From Brachionus plicatilis (taxonomy: Eukaryota > Rotifera > Eurotatoria > Ploima > Brachionidae): a stretch of 46,059 nucleotides of DNA. The stretch covers positions 2,184,271-2,230,329 of the forward strand of contig QEOQ01000640.1 in NCBI GenBank assembly GCA_010279815.1, read 5' to 3'. The notes beneath the pieces are model-generated. The model saw only the letters and a list, made by a program, of their open reading frames with translations. It was not told the DNA's origin and ran no database searches. Position numbers and translations under genes: made by a program. This document shows, piece by piece, positions 12,122 through 22,630 of the stretch. The stretch's first letter is position 1; each line of letters opens with the position of its first letter.

Positions 12122-13908
12122 CTAAATTTCTTGCAGAATTTTCTCTTCTTTAGTGAACTTTTGTGATGATTCCAGCTACAGAAAAGTAAATATATTATCA
12201 GACATGAGATCTTTCGGTTGGTGAAATTTGGATTTATTTTACTGAAAGTATTGTAAAAATTTGGAAAAAGATGGAAAATAAGTTTTTAGTTTTAAATTTT
12301 TAATTATACATTTTTCCACTTAATTTTGTAAAAAAATTAAAAAATTAAAATTTAAACATTAATTTTTGAATTATTTTTTTCTTTATTAAAGCAATTAAAA
12401 CTTTATTATCAAAATTTGTAATAAATTTGAATTGAAATTGATGAAATGAAGTGTAAATTGGTCTTTAATAGACAGCGAAACAAATTTGTTGATTAACCTT
12501 GAAACTTGAAATATTAAAAGGATGGCAGTCATTATGGCCTGAATTAGCGTCATCTCATTATCTATCTTGTCACAAAACAAGAAAGCGTAAATTTTATTTT
12601 TTGAAATTATTTAATTATAAAATACAAAACCAAAAAAAAATAATTGAAAAGAATAAAAATCATTAAAAAATAATTCTAAATTAAAAATTATATTTAAAAA
12701 AGAGGTTTTAAATTTATTTAACTATTAAATTATATTTTTAAACTTTTTATTTTTTTCCAACCACTACACACCTGTGTTTAAATTCTAAAATATTTTTAAA
12801 AATATTTAGTATCTTGTAAAATTTTCGAGTCAATAAAAAATATACGAAAAAACAAAAAAATTTTTCACAAATATATCAATAAATGTTTTTTTTTACAAAC
12901 GCTGGAGAAAAAGATTTGTATATGAGGTTGGGAGGAGTTAAGATTCTAATGAAAAATTTTATCTCAAGTTTATATCTTTTGATTGAATAATTACTGTAAT
13001 TATTAAGCTCTTAAATCAAATTAATAATCAACATTCTTAAATCTTGACCAAGCATGAATAAAAAATTGTAAACTATTCATTTAAAAAAAGAATAAATTTT
13101 TAAGAATAAATAAGACGCTTCTAATGAAGAGTAGAAAATTGGCAAGATAATAAAATTAAATATTGAATTAGATTTTCTGAAAGTAACTTAAAGCTGGGGA
13201 GGCTTGTTTCAAAATAACAAATAAAATAATAATTTGTGAAAAAAAATTCAATGATTCAAAATCTTATCATAAATCATTAATTTTTTTGTTGGCTTGAAGA
13301 TCCCACCAATATCATTATCAGTCTTTTGGTAGCTTAAGCTGTAACTACCAATAGATAATACAAAAGAACTTGATTCAGACTGATTTTTAAGAAGCTCTTT
13401 AAATTCTAGAAATTAAAAAATCGAATAGTTAAAGTTAAAAAATAGGGACTAGTAGATCAGATTATTAAAAAGAAAAAAGAGTTATAAAATAAAGTATACA
13501 AAATTCAAAACTAAATGACATGTTAAAAATTTTTAAAAATGTTTTTGCTTTGTAAAATTAGTGAAGGTCAGTGGTTAAGTATGACTCAAAAAAAACTCAG
13601 TGGATCACAGAATGAACTAGCACCATTTCGTGATTTAATATTTTATGACTTGTTCGGAATTATTTTTGTGATCAAAAAAATATCTTTCTACCCAGGAAAT
13701 TTAAATCATTCTTTCATAAATTCACCTTACTAAAATAAAACTAAAATATTAAATACTTTTGATAAATTTTTTTTAGGTAAAAATCATTACTGTCCTTTAT
13801 TTGCAACTCAGGTTATTTAAAAGTGCCTCTCTCTGCAGCCGAAAATGTTATCTGGCTTCTAGAAGAAAAAGAATCATGTTTATTTTTTTCAAATGGCACT
13901 AGCTCAAT
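12122..13908 (-). CDS. Candidate unrecognised gene, 5 exons, one in-frame TAA
   Basis: Five minus-strand segments bounded by AG and GT join in consistent phase: 13791-13908, 13307-13405, 12897-13009, 12506-12565 and 12122-12175. Together they make 148 codons ending in TAG. Recognisable stretches are FSSRSQITFSAAERGTFK, KELLKNQSESSSFVLSIGSY, RILTPPNLIYKSFSPAF, NEMTLIQAIMTAILLIFQ and a C-terminus LESSQKFTKEEKILQEI. The first exon contains TAA shortly after GTFK, and no start codon is firmly placed; an ATG|GT inside the X-box near 14059 is one possibility. I do not recognise the family. It could be a gene with a nonsense change, a pseudogene or a wrong first exon. The same DNA at 13791-13912 is also open on the plus strand, so orientation there is uncertain. 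Confidence 0.4.
13505..13575. repeat. Solo degenerate arm of the TOP3B-intron palindrome
   Basis: AACTAAAT, then a run of TTTTTAAAAAT, then TTTTTGCTTTG and GGTCAG follow the order of the right arm of the 8696-9311 element. No matching inverted arm is seen nearby. Confidence 0.4.
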
Positions 13909-14050
13909 CTAAAATTATTTTTCTAATTCTGATGAAATAAATAGATAATTTTCAGTAATTAATCAAAAATAATTAAATTATTATTTTGATTTAATTTAAT
14001 TATCAATGGTCATTTTGATTTTTTAATAAATTTTTATAAATTTAAGAAGT

Positions 14051-14064
14051 GTTACCATGACAAC
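14051..14064. promoter_or_regulatory. RFX X-box upstream of the EF-hand gene
   Basis: GTTACCATGACAAC fits the X-box consensus RYYNYY-AT-RRNRAC at all 14 positions. It lies 177 bp before the ATG at 14241, inside the usual 60-250 bp window for RFX-controlled ciliary genes. The motif is near-palindromic, so it could also serve the divergent minus-strand candidate gene. Function is inferred from motif and position. Confidence 0.6.
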
Positions 14065-14240
14065 CAAAATAAAGAATAAATCTCTATTTTATAATTTTGT
14101 GTACTTTCAAATACTTACTAAAGCCAGAAACAATTTTTTGCCAAAAAATTTTTCTAAGAAATATTCACCTAAGCAATTAGCTTTCTACTACAATAATTAA
14201 ATAGAAAATTTTTCAGGAAATCGATTAATGAAATTTTAAA

Positions 14241-17200
14241 ATGGCATTGAAAAACATCGAGAGGCCTGAGAGCGAATGCAGTTACTGCTTGGATAGGCTT
14301 TTCGATCCGGAAGAACTTTATTATACTCCAATGGATGAGCTTTTAAAGCGATATAAAAAGCGAAATCTTATGTAAAATCGATGCATTAAGTAAGAGTAAA
14401 AATTAATTTGATTGAAATTTTAGACCGGGGCGCATGTTCAATTTGGCCAAAAAATATGGTAACGTGCCTGAGAAACGAACCAGAGTCATTCAGGCGCCTC
14501 AAATGGAACGAGCCGGACAAAGAATATTTGGAACAGAAAATTTCTACTTTCCTCCACCTAAAGTTTATTTTTGCACAAGGCCAAAAGTAGATTATTAATT
14601 AAAATAGCTTCATCTTGATTTGAGTCTGAGATTCTTAAAGGAGCCTGTCAAAGAACAAACAAGTACTTGCTCAAGTGAAGACGAAAATAATGAAAATTTA
14701 AACTATGCAAATTGGATGAAGAAGCGAAAAAATCTACGCGATGGTCTTAACAAGCTTGATTTGAATTCAAATTATTTAAAAAATAAGAAAAATCTAACCG
14801 AGGTTGAAAAAAGAGTTCTGCATTCGATGATTTATGTAGACAAACAAATTCAAACCGATCCATTGGTAATTTTTTTTTATATTTACCCTTGTTTAAACTT
14901 TTGTTTCCAAATTTTAAGGTATTGTGAAATTCAAATACAAATTGAACAAAAATTATTCTTTTTTTGATGAATTAAAATTAAAGTTAACAAAATGTACTTA
15001 AAAAAATACTGCAAAAAAGTGCAACATACTTTGTTGCAACTTTTTTACTTAAATAGCTTTTCTCATGCTTTAATAGAACAAAAAATAAAATATCAATAAG
15101 ATTTAAATTGATTATTGGTTTAATTTACTAAAAATAAAAGAAAATAATGATTTTATTTTTAATAAAGGTGCAACTAAGTATGTTACACTTTTTTTGCAGT
15201 ATTTTTTTAAGTATATTTTGTTAACTTTAATTTTAATTCATCAAAAAAGGGAGAAATTTTGTTCAATTTGTATTTGAATTTCACAATACCAAATTAAATA
15301 TCAATTTAAATTTAAATTTTTTTAATTTTTTCTTTTAAACTTGGAGTTATGAGTTTGATTGAATCAATTTATAACTATTTATTATATTTGAGGAAATTTC
15401 TAAGTTAACCTTAAACTTGAACTTTTATTCATTTTTTTAAAAAATCAGAATTGAAGGTTCTTTTTGATTATTTTGCTTCATCTAACTGGCACCAATGACT
15501 CTGATTCATTTTCTGACCCAGGTTTTCTTCCTCTTTTTTGAGTAGATTGTGAAGGCTCTAGATTTTTTTTCGAAAAAGTCCTCTTGTTTTGCAAAATTTA
15601 AAGATTAATACGATTCTTCTTCTTCGCATGATTGTATGTCTCTTTGAGCATCTAAATCAATTTGAATCGAATTGAAGGGAGCCATTGATTTGGTCGAAAA
15701 TTTTTTTATCGTAAATAAATGTGAGAAAATCATTTTATTGAAAAATAAATATATAAATATAAAAATATCAATTAATTAATTAATTCATATTTGAAATGTC
15801 ATTTTTTATTATGAAAATGTCCAACTATTTTCTTAAAAAAATTCTAATAAATTTTCTTTTTTGTATTCGAAAAAAATAATTTCTTCTTTTTTTTTCTTGG
15901 GAAAACAGCGCCGTGCTGGATCTGCTCAATCAAAATTTCGGTCAAATTTTGCTCCAAAATTTACTTAACTTTATTTATTAATCTTAACTTTTTTCATTAG
16001 AAAAAATATTCTAGAAACATTTTCGACCAAGTAAATTCTCTAAAGTATATTCAACAAATTGTATAGTGCCGAATTGAATGTTTCTGTATCAGTCTCTTCT
16101 TCTTCTTCAAATTCAATGACAAGTGAATTATCTTTATCATCATCATCATCTGCAAAATTTAGCGCCAAAAGAAATCCAGTACTAAAAGTTGAGATAAATC
16201 GAAAAAAATATCCAATATTTTTTGATTTTCATTTTTTCCTAGTTTTCAAAAATAAACTAATGTATTCTTTTTTAGTTTTTTAAAATAAAAAAAAGACTAA
16301 ATCAATTCAGCGAATGAAAATTTTGAAATAATTTAATCATTTATAAAGTTCCAAAAATTCAAAATTCAAGTGTTATCTGCTAATTTCTAAATTTGACTTT
16401 TAAATTTTACATTTTTAAGGGAGGCTTAAATAAAAAATCTTATTCTTAGGGGTCTAAAAATAACTAACCCTTTAAAAAGTTGAAGTTCTTCCAGACCCAG
16501 GTATTCAATGATAAAATTGATAAAATATTTTTTTAAATTTTACATATTTCTGAAAAAGTCATTAAATCTTCTGCACTCTGGTGTTTATTTTTTTTATAAA
16601 AAATGGCGTGCCAATTTTTATTATCGAAAAAATCCAAAAAAAAATACTATTTTTACTTGAATCGTTTGTGCTCCCACAAATCACTTAAGACCCACTTTTT
16701 TAAAAAAATAAATTTGACAGAATTTTGAAAAAACCGATGGTTTTACTTTTTGAATTTTAGCTCTCTATTATAAAAACAAAGTCTCAAACTAATATGACTG
16801 GGTTTAAATATCAATATAATCTGAGGTTAAAGTATTTTATTATGAATGTCATATTGTTAAATGCAAATATTAGTGATCAATTTTTCCAAATTCAAAAGTA
16901 GTATTACAAATAATTTAGGATGAAATCAGAGAGCCATTTTATGATGCATTGTGCATTGTGTATAATGCATGGTAATTAAAGGTTTCCCAAGATAACTATT
17001 TGAGGATAAAATTCATTTGAAATCAAACATTTACGGTATTCCCTCGTTCGATTATGCTGCACTACAAGCTAAGACATGCAAATGGTACCATCAAATTTAA
17101 AATATTTTAGCATGGGTGAGATGGACTTTGGTGCATGGTCCAAAAGCTGGTAGCTTAATTTATGGTGCAGCATAATCGAACGAGGGAATACGGTAATTAT

Positions 17201-20200
17201 TACTTTTAGCTCTAATTTAAAAAAATCGCACCATGAAACAGTACTTAAAATAATGAATATGAATTTATAAATTAATTTTAAATATTTTAAAACTTATTTT
17301 TTATTTTATTATTTTTTTCAAGTTTAAACATACAACCTAAATCTAAAACTCAGATTTAAATTTATTGAAGATTTAAATTTTAAATGCACCACTTGAACCT
17401 TTTTTTTTGGCAAACAACGCGTTTTTTTCTTATTTTTGTCTTTGATGGCACATTTAAAATCAAAAATACATGTTTTAATTAAGTACATATGCATTTTTTT
17501 TAAATTTGAAACTTTTTTATATCAAAGATTTTAGAACGATTCTTCCAAATTCATGAATTAATTTCTTCTTGAAATTGAAATCTTGGTACATTTTTGACTG
17601 ATAATAATTTCTAAAAGCGTTTCCAAGTTAAATTTGAAACTTTATTAAATAATATTTCAATATTTAATTTTTCAAAAATTAAAAAATTCTATTTTTTTGG
17701 ACAGTTTTTTCAAAAATTTTTTCAAGTTTTTCTCTATAAAACATAAATTTATTAAAATATTGTTAGATTTACTTATTTTATTTAAAAATTTTTTTTGTTA
17801 ATTTCGATTGATAAAAAAAATTTTAGAACGAAAAAAAAGCCTCTAATCTTGAATAAATCTTTAATTGTTTCAATAAAGATTCCTCTTCAAAGCTTCACTC
17901 TTTTCATTTTTCTGTATCGAACCATTTATTTTTTCGAATTAATGAGGTAATTAGTATTTTATCTTATTTACTTTACAATTCAAGCCAATTATGGTTATAT
18001 GTCTGTAACCCTGAAGTATCATTGTCCACGATAAACGAGATCATGGTTTTAATACGTAGGGTATTTAGTCAGCATCTTGTGAATAAAACCTTTTGACTCG
18101 CAGATTTTGGTTCCTTAGTCAAAATTTATTTCAAACTTTTTTAATTAAGACTTAAATATATTCTGAAACAAAATAAATTTAAAAAAATTTTTTGAGATTA
18201 AAAAGGATACTTTTGTGTGAAGCTTAAATAATCGTTTAGCTCTGCTATATTTTTGTTTTTTGGCAAAATTTTGATTTGGTACGACTTATTATATTCCATT
18301 AATGTCAAAATTTTTCTTCTTTTCTTGGCTAAAATAATAATTGAAAATAATTATCTGCTGGTAATATACAGAAAACTGACTGATTGTCATATCGTGAGAA
18401 GTTATATATTTGAATTCGATGATTCAGATAAAAAGATATTCAATTTATTTTATTTTATATTTAAAATATTGTTTTAATCAAACAGGTGTTTAGTCAGCTA
18501 AGTTTGTTAGAAAATTTAACAAATTCAATCGCAACCGAAATTGAGATTTTTATTTTAAATCATTTATGATTCTTTTTATTTAAAACTAAAACTTACGCCT
18601 AAATTTTTTTAATTCATTTTTTTTTATTATAATTTTTAGCTTTTTTTTAAATCGAATTAAGTAATTATTCATTAATTCAATTGTAATTGAGCAAACAAAA
18701 AAATTAAATTTTTCCCCAGCTTTTTTATTTCAAGCTCAACTAACTAATATTCTCAATTATTAATTCAAAAAATGAAAATAAATGTGTCTAAGATTGTAGG
18801 ATGAAAGATTGTATCTTTAGATCTTTACTTCTTTGAAACAATCAACAATGATTTTGATGAAAAATTGATACTTCGAACAATTCTAAAATTAACCATGCAT
18901 GCTAGAAATTATTTAATTTTAAAATCAATTAATCTATAAATAAGGAATATTTTTTAAAAAGCTGTATCAGAAAAAAAAGTTTTAATCCTTACAACTTTCT
19001 AAAGTAATAAAATTAAAAATGTTTGGAGATTTTGGTTTCTCTTTGGGCGGTTCATGTGGTTCATGCCCTGCACCAATGCCATTGCCATGTCCACCACCAT
19101 GCCCACCACCAATGCCATTGCCATGCCCAAAACCATGTCCACCACCATGCCCAAAACCATGTCCACCACCATGCCCACCACCAATGCCATTGCCATGCCC
19201 AAAACCATGTCCACCACCATGCCCACCACCAATGCCATTGCCATGCCCAAAACCATGTCCACCACCATGCCCACCACCAATGCCATTGCCATGCCCAAAA
19301 CCATGTCCACCACCATGCCCACCACCAATGCCATTGCCATGCCCAAAACCATGTCCACCACCATGCCCACCACCAATGCCATTGCCATGCCCAAAACCAT
19401 GTCCACCACCATGCCCACCACCAATGCCATTGCCATGCCCAAAACCATGTCCACCACCATGCCCACCACCAATGCCATTGCCATGCCCAAAACCATGTCC
19501 ACCACCATGCCCACCACCAATGCCATTGCCATGCCCAAAACCATGTCCACCACCATGCCCACCACCAATGCCATTGCCATGCCCAAAACCATGTCCACCA
19601 CCATGCCCACCACCAATGCCATTGCCATGCCCAAAACCATGTCCACCACCATGCCCAGCACCAATGCCATTACCTCCAGTTAGCTCATGCTCTCCTTGTA
19701 GTGGCTTAGCTGGATTTTCATTTTTCTAAATGAGTTATTCACAATTTTTTAAAATAAGAAACAAATGGCCATTTAATCTTCTTATTAGTCTTATTTAATA
19801 AATTTTGAAATCTAGATATTTTTAATTTTACGACTGCATTTTAAATTCAATTCTTACATGATCTTTTTAATCAAAAGCTTTTTTAAATCAAAATCTTACA
19901 GAACTATCAGACCTTAATCAGACCTTTCTGACCCACCTTGGTTCATAATTTAATTTATGAATTCTTTTTTTTATGAATTATATTATGTGATTATTATTTA
20001 AAATTTTTTTTTTTTCTTTTTTTTTTTACTTCTTCTTAAAGTAGGTAAATTTAAACAAATAAATAAATAAATTTTGATTTACGAAAGGAAAATTTAACAT
20101 TTTCCTTAAACACTTTTATTTTTTATTTTTTTGAAAATCAAGTTTGAATTAAAATTTTAATCGAAAGAAAAAATAGACATTGTGTTTACTTTTAGCTATA

Positions 20201-21268
20201 TGTTTGTCATATAATAGACCATACTTTTTAATTTTTAATTTTTAATAAATCGATTTAAAATTTTAGAAAGAAAAGTCAACTAAAAAAAAAATTATCAAAC
20301 AAGAAGATGCTTACCAAACACCCATGGCAATGAAAACTATCGAAAACTTTTTGGGAGCAAACAAATGGCGACTAATAGATCTATTCAAAGATTTAGACAA
20401 AAACAAAGACTGGAGCATAAATAAAGATGATTTTTTGAGAGAATGTAAAAAAGGAAAATTAGAAATACCCGATGAAATGATTGATGAATTGGTGTTGATC
20501 CTAAATTCAGCAAAATCTGAAAAAATTTTCTACAAAGAGTTGGCCAAGGGTCGCAATAGTCATTTGTCCGATCGAAGAAGTGAATTGAAGGGTACAATCT
20601 TTTTCACTGACTTTTCAAAAAATAAATCATTCATCTTTTTATTTTTTTAAAAAGCTTCATCATTTCAATCAGAAGGAAACATTTTGAATAGCACTCGAAC
20701 TTCTTCAGACAGAAAAGAATTGAGTAAATCAAGAAGCTCGATTCAGAGCTGCGAAACCTCCAGGACAGATGCGAAAGATGGTTTTTTTTTAAATACTTTT
20801 TTTTCAAAATATTTTCACATTCTTTTAGATAGTTGCAAAATTGACTCAAGACTCTCTAGTTATGTGATTTTGCCAAAAATTGATTCAAGCATGGAATTTT
20901 ATTTGCCTCCTTCAAATGAGAAGAAACAAATCGAAAGGTCGGTGAGTGTAGCTTCAAGCCGATCTTTGGTCAAACGATCTAACTCTGAGGCTAGCAACAA
21001 AGATGAGTTAGTCGACACTAAAAATTTAATTGATGAGCTAAGACACAAAAACATAAAGGAATACACAAAATGTCTGGAAAGAATTAAGTCATTGAATATT
21101 AGTAGTTCAAGTTTGTTGAATGGTTTGGTGGCACCAAGTGATCAAACAAGTGAAGAGCTAATTAGAATATTAAAATCGAAGACGGAAGAAAAAAAGTCTC
21201 TAATTAGAAAGGCTGAAAAAGAAGCTAAATTAAGGAATAGGCGACGAAAACTAATTAACAAAATGTGA
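14241..21268 (+). CDS. EF-hand protein, probably ciliary, 9 exons
   Basis: Exons are 14241-14371, 14424-14586, 14641-14865, 15909-15940, 16001-16030, 16067-16178, 20267-20591, 20655-20780 and 20829-21268. They join in frame to 527 residues. The first exons give a Cys pair (ECSYCLDRLF) and a conserved-looking core (PGRMFNLAKKYGNVPEKRTR, ENFYFPPPK). Exon 7 holds an EF-hand with loop DKNKDWSINKDD: Asp/Asn at 1, 3 and 5, Asp at 12, and Trp at 6 where Gly is usual. The C-terminus is Ser-rich, then basic and helical (KTEEKKSLIRKAEKEAKLRN). Exons 1-3 and 7-9 are the firm parts. Exons 4-6 are short, one intron is only 36 bp, and the 16178/20267 junction is inferred from phase; a donor at 16187 is an alternative. 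If no join exists, these are two genes. It resembles EFCAB-type proteins, but the family is not named with confidence. The X-box at 14051 supports a ciliary role. Confidence 0.7.
14918..15290. mobile_element. Palindromic Mutator-like MITE, copy 1
   Basis: Arms of about 125 bp begin GGTATTGTGAAATTCAAATA and are repeated inverted at 15167-15290. The flanks AAATTTTAA and AAATTAAAT are a possible decayed 9-bp duplication. It lies in intron 3 of the EF-hand gene and has no coding capacity. Terminal sequence groups it with the copies at 27298, 30775 and 40570. Confidence 0.75.
15478..15733 (-). CDS. Small antisense two-exon ORF in an intron, unknown product
   Basis: Exon 1 is 15612-15733, starting at an ATG, and exon 2 is 15478-15580; the 31-bp gap has GT-AG ends. 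Joined in phase they give 74 residues. The C-terminal half is basic, with an AT-hook-like core (QKRGRKPG), followed by an acidic ENESESLVPVR end; exon 1 ends in DIQSCEEEES. It is antisense within intron 3 of the EF-hand gene. The very short gap, the short length and the lack of a recognised family keep this tentative. A later Met (MAPFNSIQ) could be the true start. Confidence 0.3.
16179..18934. other. Large intron of the EF-hand gene, first part
   Basis: Apart from the 160-bp MITE, this is AT-rich sequence. A short open stretch near 18371-18440 (VRSYIFEFDDSDKKIF) follows an AG and could be a missed exon; support is weak. Confidence 0.35.
17034..17193. mobile_element. 160-bp MITE with TA duplication
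   Basis: The left arm C(G)GTATTCCCTCGTTCGA..TGCTGCA is mirrored at 17164-17193 with one mismatch near the tip, and both ends are flanked by TA. Terminal repeats of about 30 bp plus a TA target duplication fit a Tc1/mariner-derived MITE. The good match between arms suggests a recent copy. It sits in the large intron of the EF-hand gene. Confidence 0.75.
18935..18942 (+). promoter_or_regulatory. TATA box of the Pro-Cys repeat gene
   Basis: TATAAATA lies 77 bp before the ATG at 19019, a spacing that suits a short 5' UTR. It supports this gene having its own promoter inside the host intron. Confidence 0.45.
19019..19729 (+). CDS. Pro-Cys tandem-repeat protein, intronless, nested gene
   Basis: The frame runs from ATG to TAA for 236 residues. 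A unique N-terminus rich in Gly, Phe and Cys (MFGDFGFSLGGSCGSCPAP) leads into about eleven near-identical 16-residue units of the type PMPLPCPKPCPPPCPP, plus one 8-residue partial unit. The end is VSSCSPCSGLAGFSFF. Each unit carries three Cys spaced every four residues. There is no signal peptide or membrane segment. A TATA box lies 77 bp upstream and AATAAA 68 bp downstream. The composition recalls cross-linked structural proteins such as sperm-tail, cuticle or egg-shell Cys-Pro proteins; that is only an analogy. The unit DNA has no stop in other frames either, so a His-rich frame (+) and a Met-Val-rich frame (-) are also open. This frame is chosen because its flanks match in composition and it has the promoter and poly(A) context. 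It lies in the sixth intron of the EF-hand gene, same strand. Confidence 0.6.
   Translation: MFGDFGFSLGGSCGSCPAPMPLPCPPPCPPPMPLPCPKPCPPPCPKPCPPPCPPPMPLPCPKPCPPPCPPPMPLPCPKPCPPPCPPPMPLPCPKPCPPPCPPPMPLPCPKPCPPPCPPPMPLPCPKPCPPPCPPPMPLPCPKPCPPPCPPPMPLPCPKPCPPPCPPPMPLPCPKPCPPPCPPPMPLPCPKPCPPPCPPPMPLPCPKPCPPPCPAPMPLPPVSSCSPCSGLAGFSFF
19072..19665. repeat. 48-bp tandem repeat, about 11-12 units
   Basis: The marker AAAACCATGT recurs at 19153, 19201, 19249 and every 48 bp to 19633, with one extra copy at 19129 from a 24-bp partial unit. Units are virtually identical, which indicates recent expansion or gene conversion. The repeat is GC-rich against its surroundings, and copy number is likely to be polymorphic or collapsed in assemblies. 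Confidence 0.95.
19797..19802 (+). terminator. Candidate poly(A) signal of the Pro-Cys gene
   Basis: AATAAA lies 68 nt after the stop codon. Confidence 0.4.
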
Positions 21269-21361
21269 ACATGAACGTTTGTTATGGTGAATTTAAAATT
21301 TTCAAATCTAAATTTTTATTTTTTCAATTTATACGATTTCCATTTATTTTTTTTTATGTAA

Positions 21362-21367
21362 AATAAA
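21362..21367 (+). terminator. Candidate poly(A) signal of the EF-hand gene
   Basis: AATAAA lies 94 nt after the stop codon at 21268. Confidence 0.4.
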
Positions 21368-21369
21368 AT

Positions 21370-22630
21370 TTTTAACAAAATTTTAATGTTTTTTTTTTAT
21401 TTTATTTCTATAATTATGTTTGTCTTAACATGGTTTCGATTAAAAATGGCTGTGAAATAGAAGCCAATTTTATTTTTAGTCTCGCACCTTTTCAGCATTC
21501 ATTCAAAATTCATTCAAAAGTTAAAATTTAGTATTTGAAGAAAATAATCGGTAGGTCTTTCGAGGTTACAAATTAAAATGTTTTACAATTTTTCAATCAC
21601 ATTTTTTTATATTTGTTTGGAGAGCAATTTAATTTTTTAAATGTTACGGGGTCAGAAGAAACTAAATTCAGGTAGATGTTTTTTTAAAAATTTAATTAAT
21701 TATGGTTACCAAGTAAATTATGCAATATTGTCATTTCAAGATACATATTTATTACATAATATATTGAAAAAGTTTTTTAATGAAGAATTACAACTGTATT
21801 TTTGATTATCCCCAAAAAAAAATTTGGTCTACTTACTTAATTTTTGATTAATTTTGTCTTTTAGCCAATTTGAAATTCCTCCAGGTCTTAGTTTGAAAAT
21901 TAGTTTCCATTATTGAAAACCTGAATGTTAAAAACAAACAATTAATCTTATTTTTTCCTTAAAAATAAAAGTCTTTCTATTTCATAAAATGCTTATTAAA
22001 TGAGATTTCCTGTATTTTATTTCATCATTTTACTTACATTAAAAACTACTATTAAATTAAAAAAAAAACTTTTTTATTCCACTTTCTCATTAGACTAGCA
22101 ACATGGTCCAAGTTTTGTTTGGCAATCAAAAATCATTTGCATTAATTTTGTAAGCGTTCTGTTAGAGGGTATTTATTCAAAAATGACATAATAAAACAGA
22201 ATCCAATTTGATTTTATTTTTCGATTAAATACTATTTGGTGTTTAAATTTTATTCTAAGACTCTCAGGTATCGATTAAATGTTTATTTAAGAAAGAAAAT
22301 GTGTGATTTGAATATTCTGAGAACTATGAAACAACTAAAATATTTGAAAAAAAAAAATAAAGAAAAAGAGCTAGAGGTGGTCGGATTGATGTTCCAATCA
22401 AAGAAATACCATGTTTGGCATTTTCAAGAATTATTTTTATTAAATAAAACAAAAATACCTAATTATTATTTTTAAGAGCAACGAAAGTTTCAACAATCAA
22501 AAAACTTTAGAAAATTTTTAAAATTTAATTTTTATTGAAATTAAGAAAAAGAAATTAATGTGTTTTCGTAAATAATTATACTTTGCTTTGTTGTTCTTGT
22601 TAAGCCATTTAGTTGTTAGTACTTTATGAA
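21370..22630. other. Intergenic, one weak ORF
   Basis: Mostly AT-rich non-coding sequence. A frame at 22298-22380 (MCDLNILRTMKQLKY..EKELEVVG) has some coding look and could be a 5' exon of the next gene, but no splice join could be shown. Confidence 0.35.

Noticed and set aside
13800..13912. Plus-strand frame VPLSAAENVIWLLEEKES ending at 13912 as a terminal exon
   Set aside because: No upstream plus-strand exon joins it, whereas the minus-strand reading links to four further islands in phase. Kept only as an alternative.
15880..16180. Antisense acidic (IEFEEEEETDTETF) and EQNLTEILIEQIQHGAVF frames on the minus strand
   Set aside because: The first has no donor before its stop and the second starts right after TAA with no acceptor. 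The plus-strand reading has a pyrimidine-rich acceptor and keeps phase through three junctions.
18999..19709. Met-Val-Gly-rich minus frame and His-rich plus frame across the tandem repeat
   Set aside because: They arise because the 48-bp unit has no stops; they lack matching flanks, promoter and poly(A) context.
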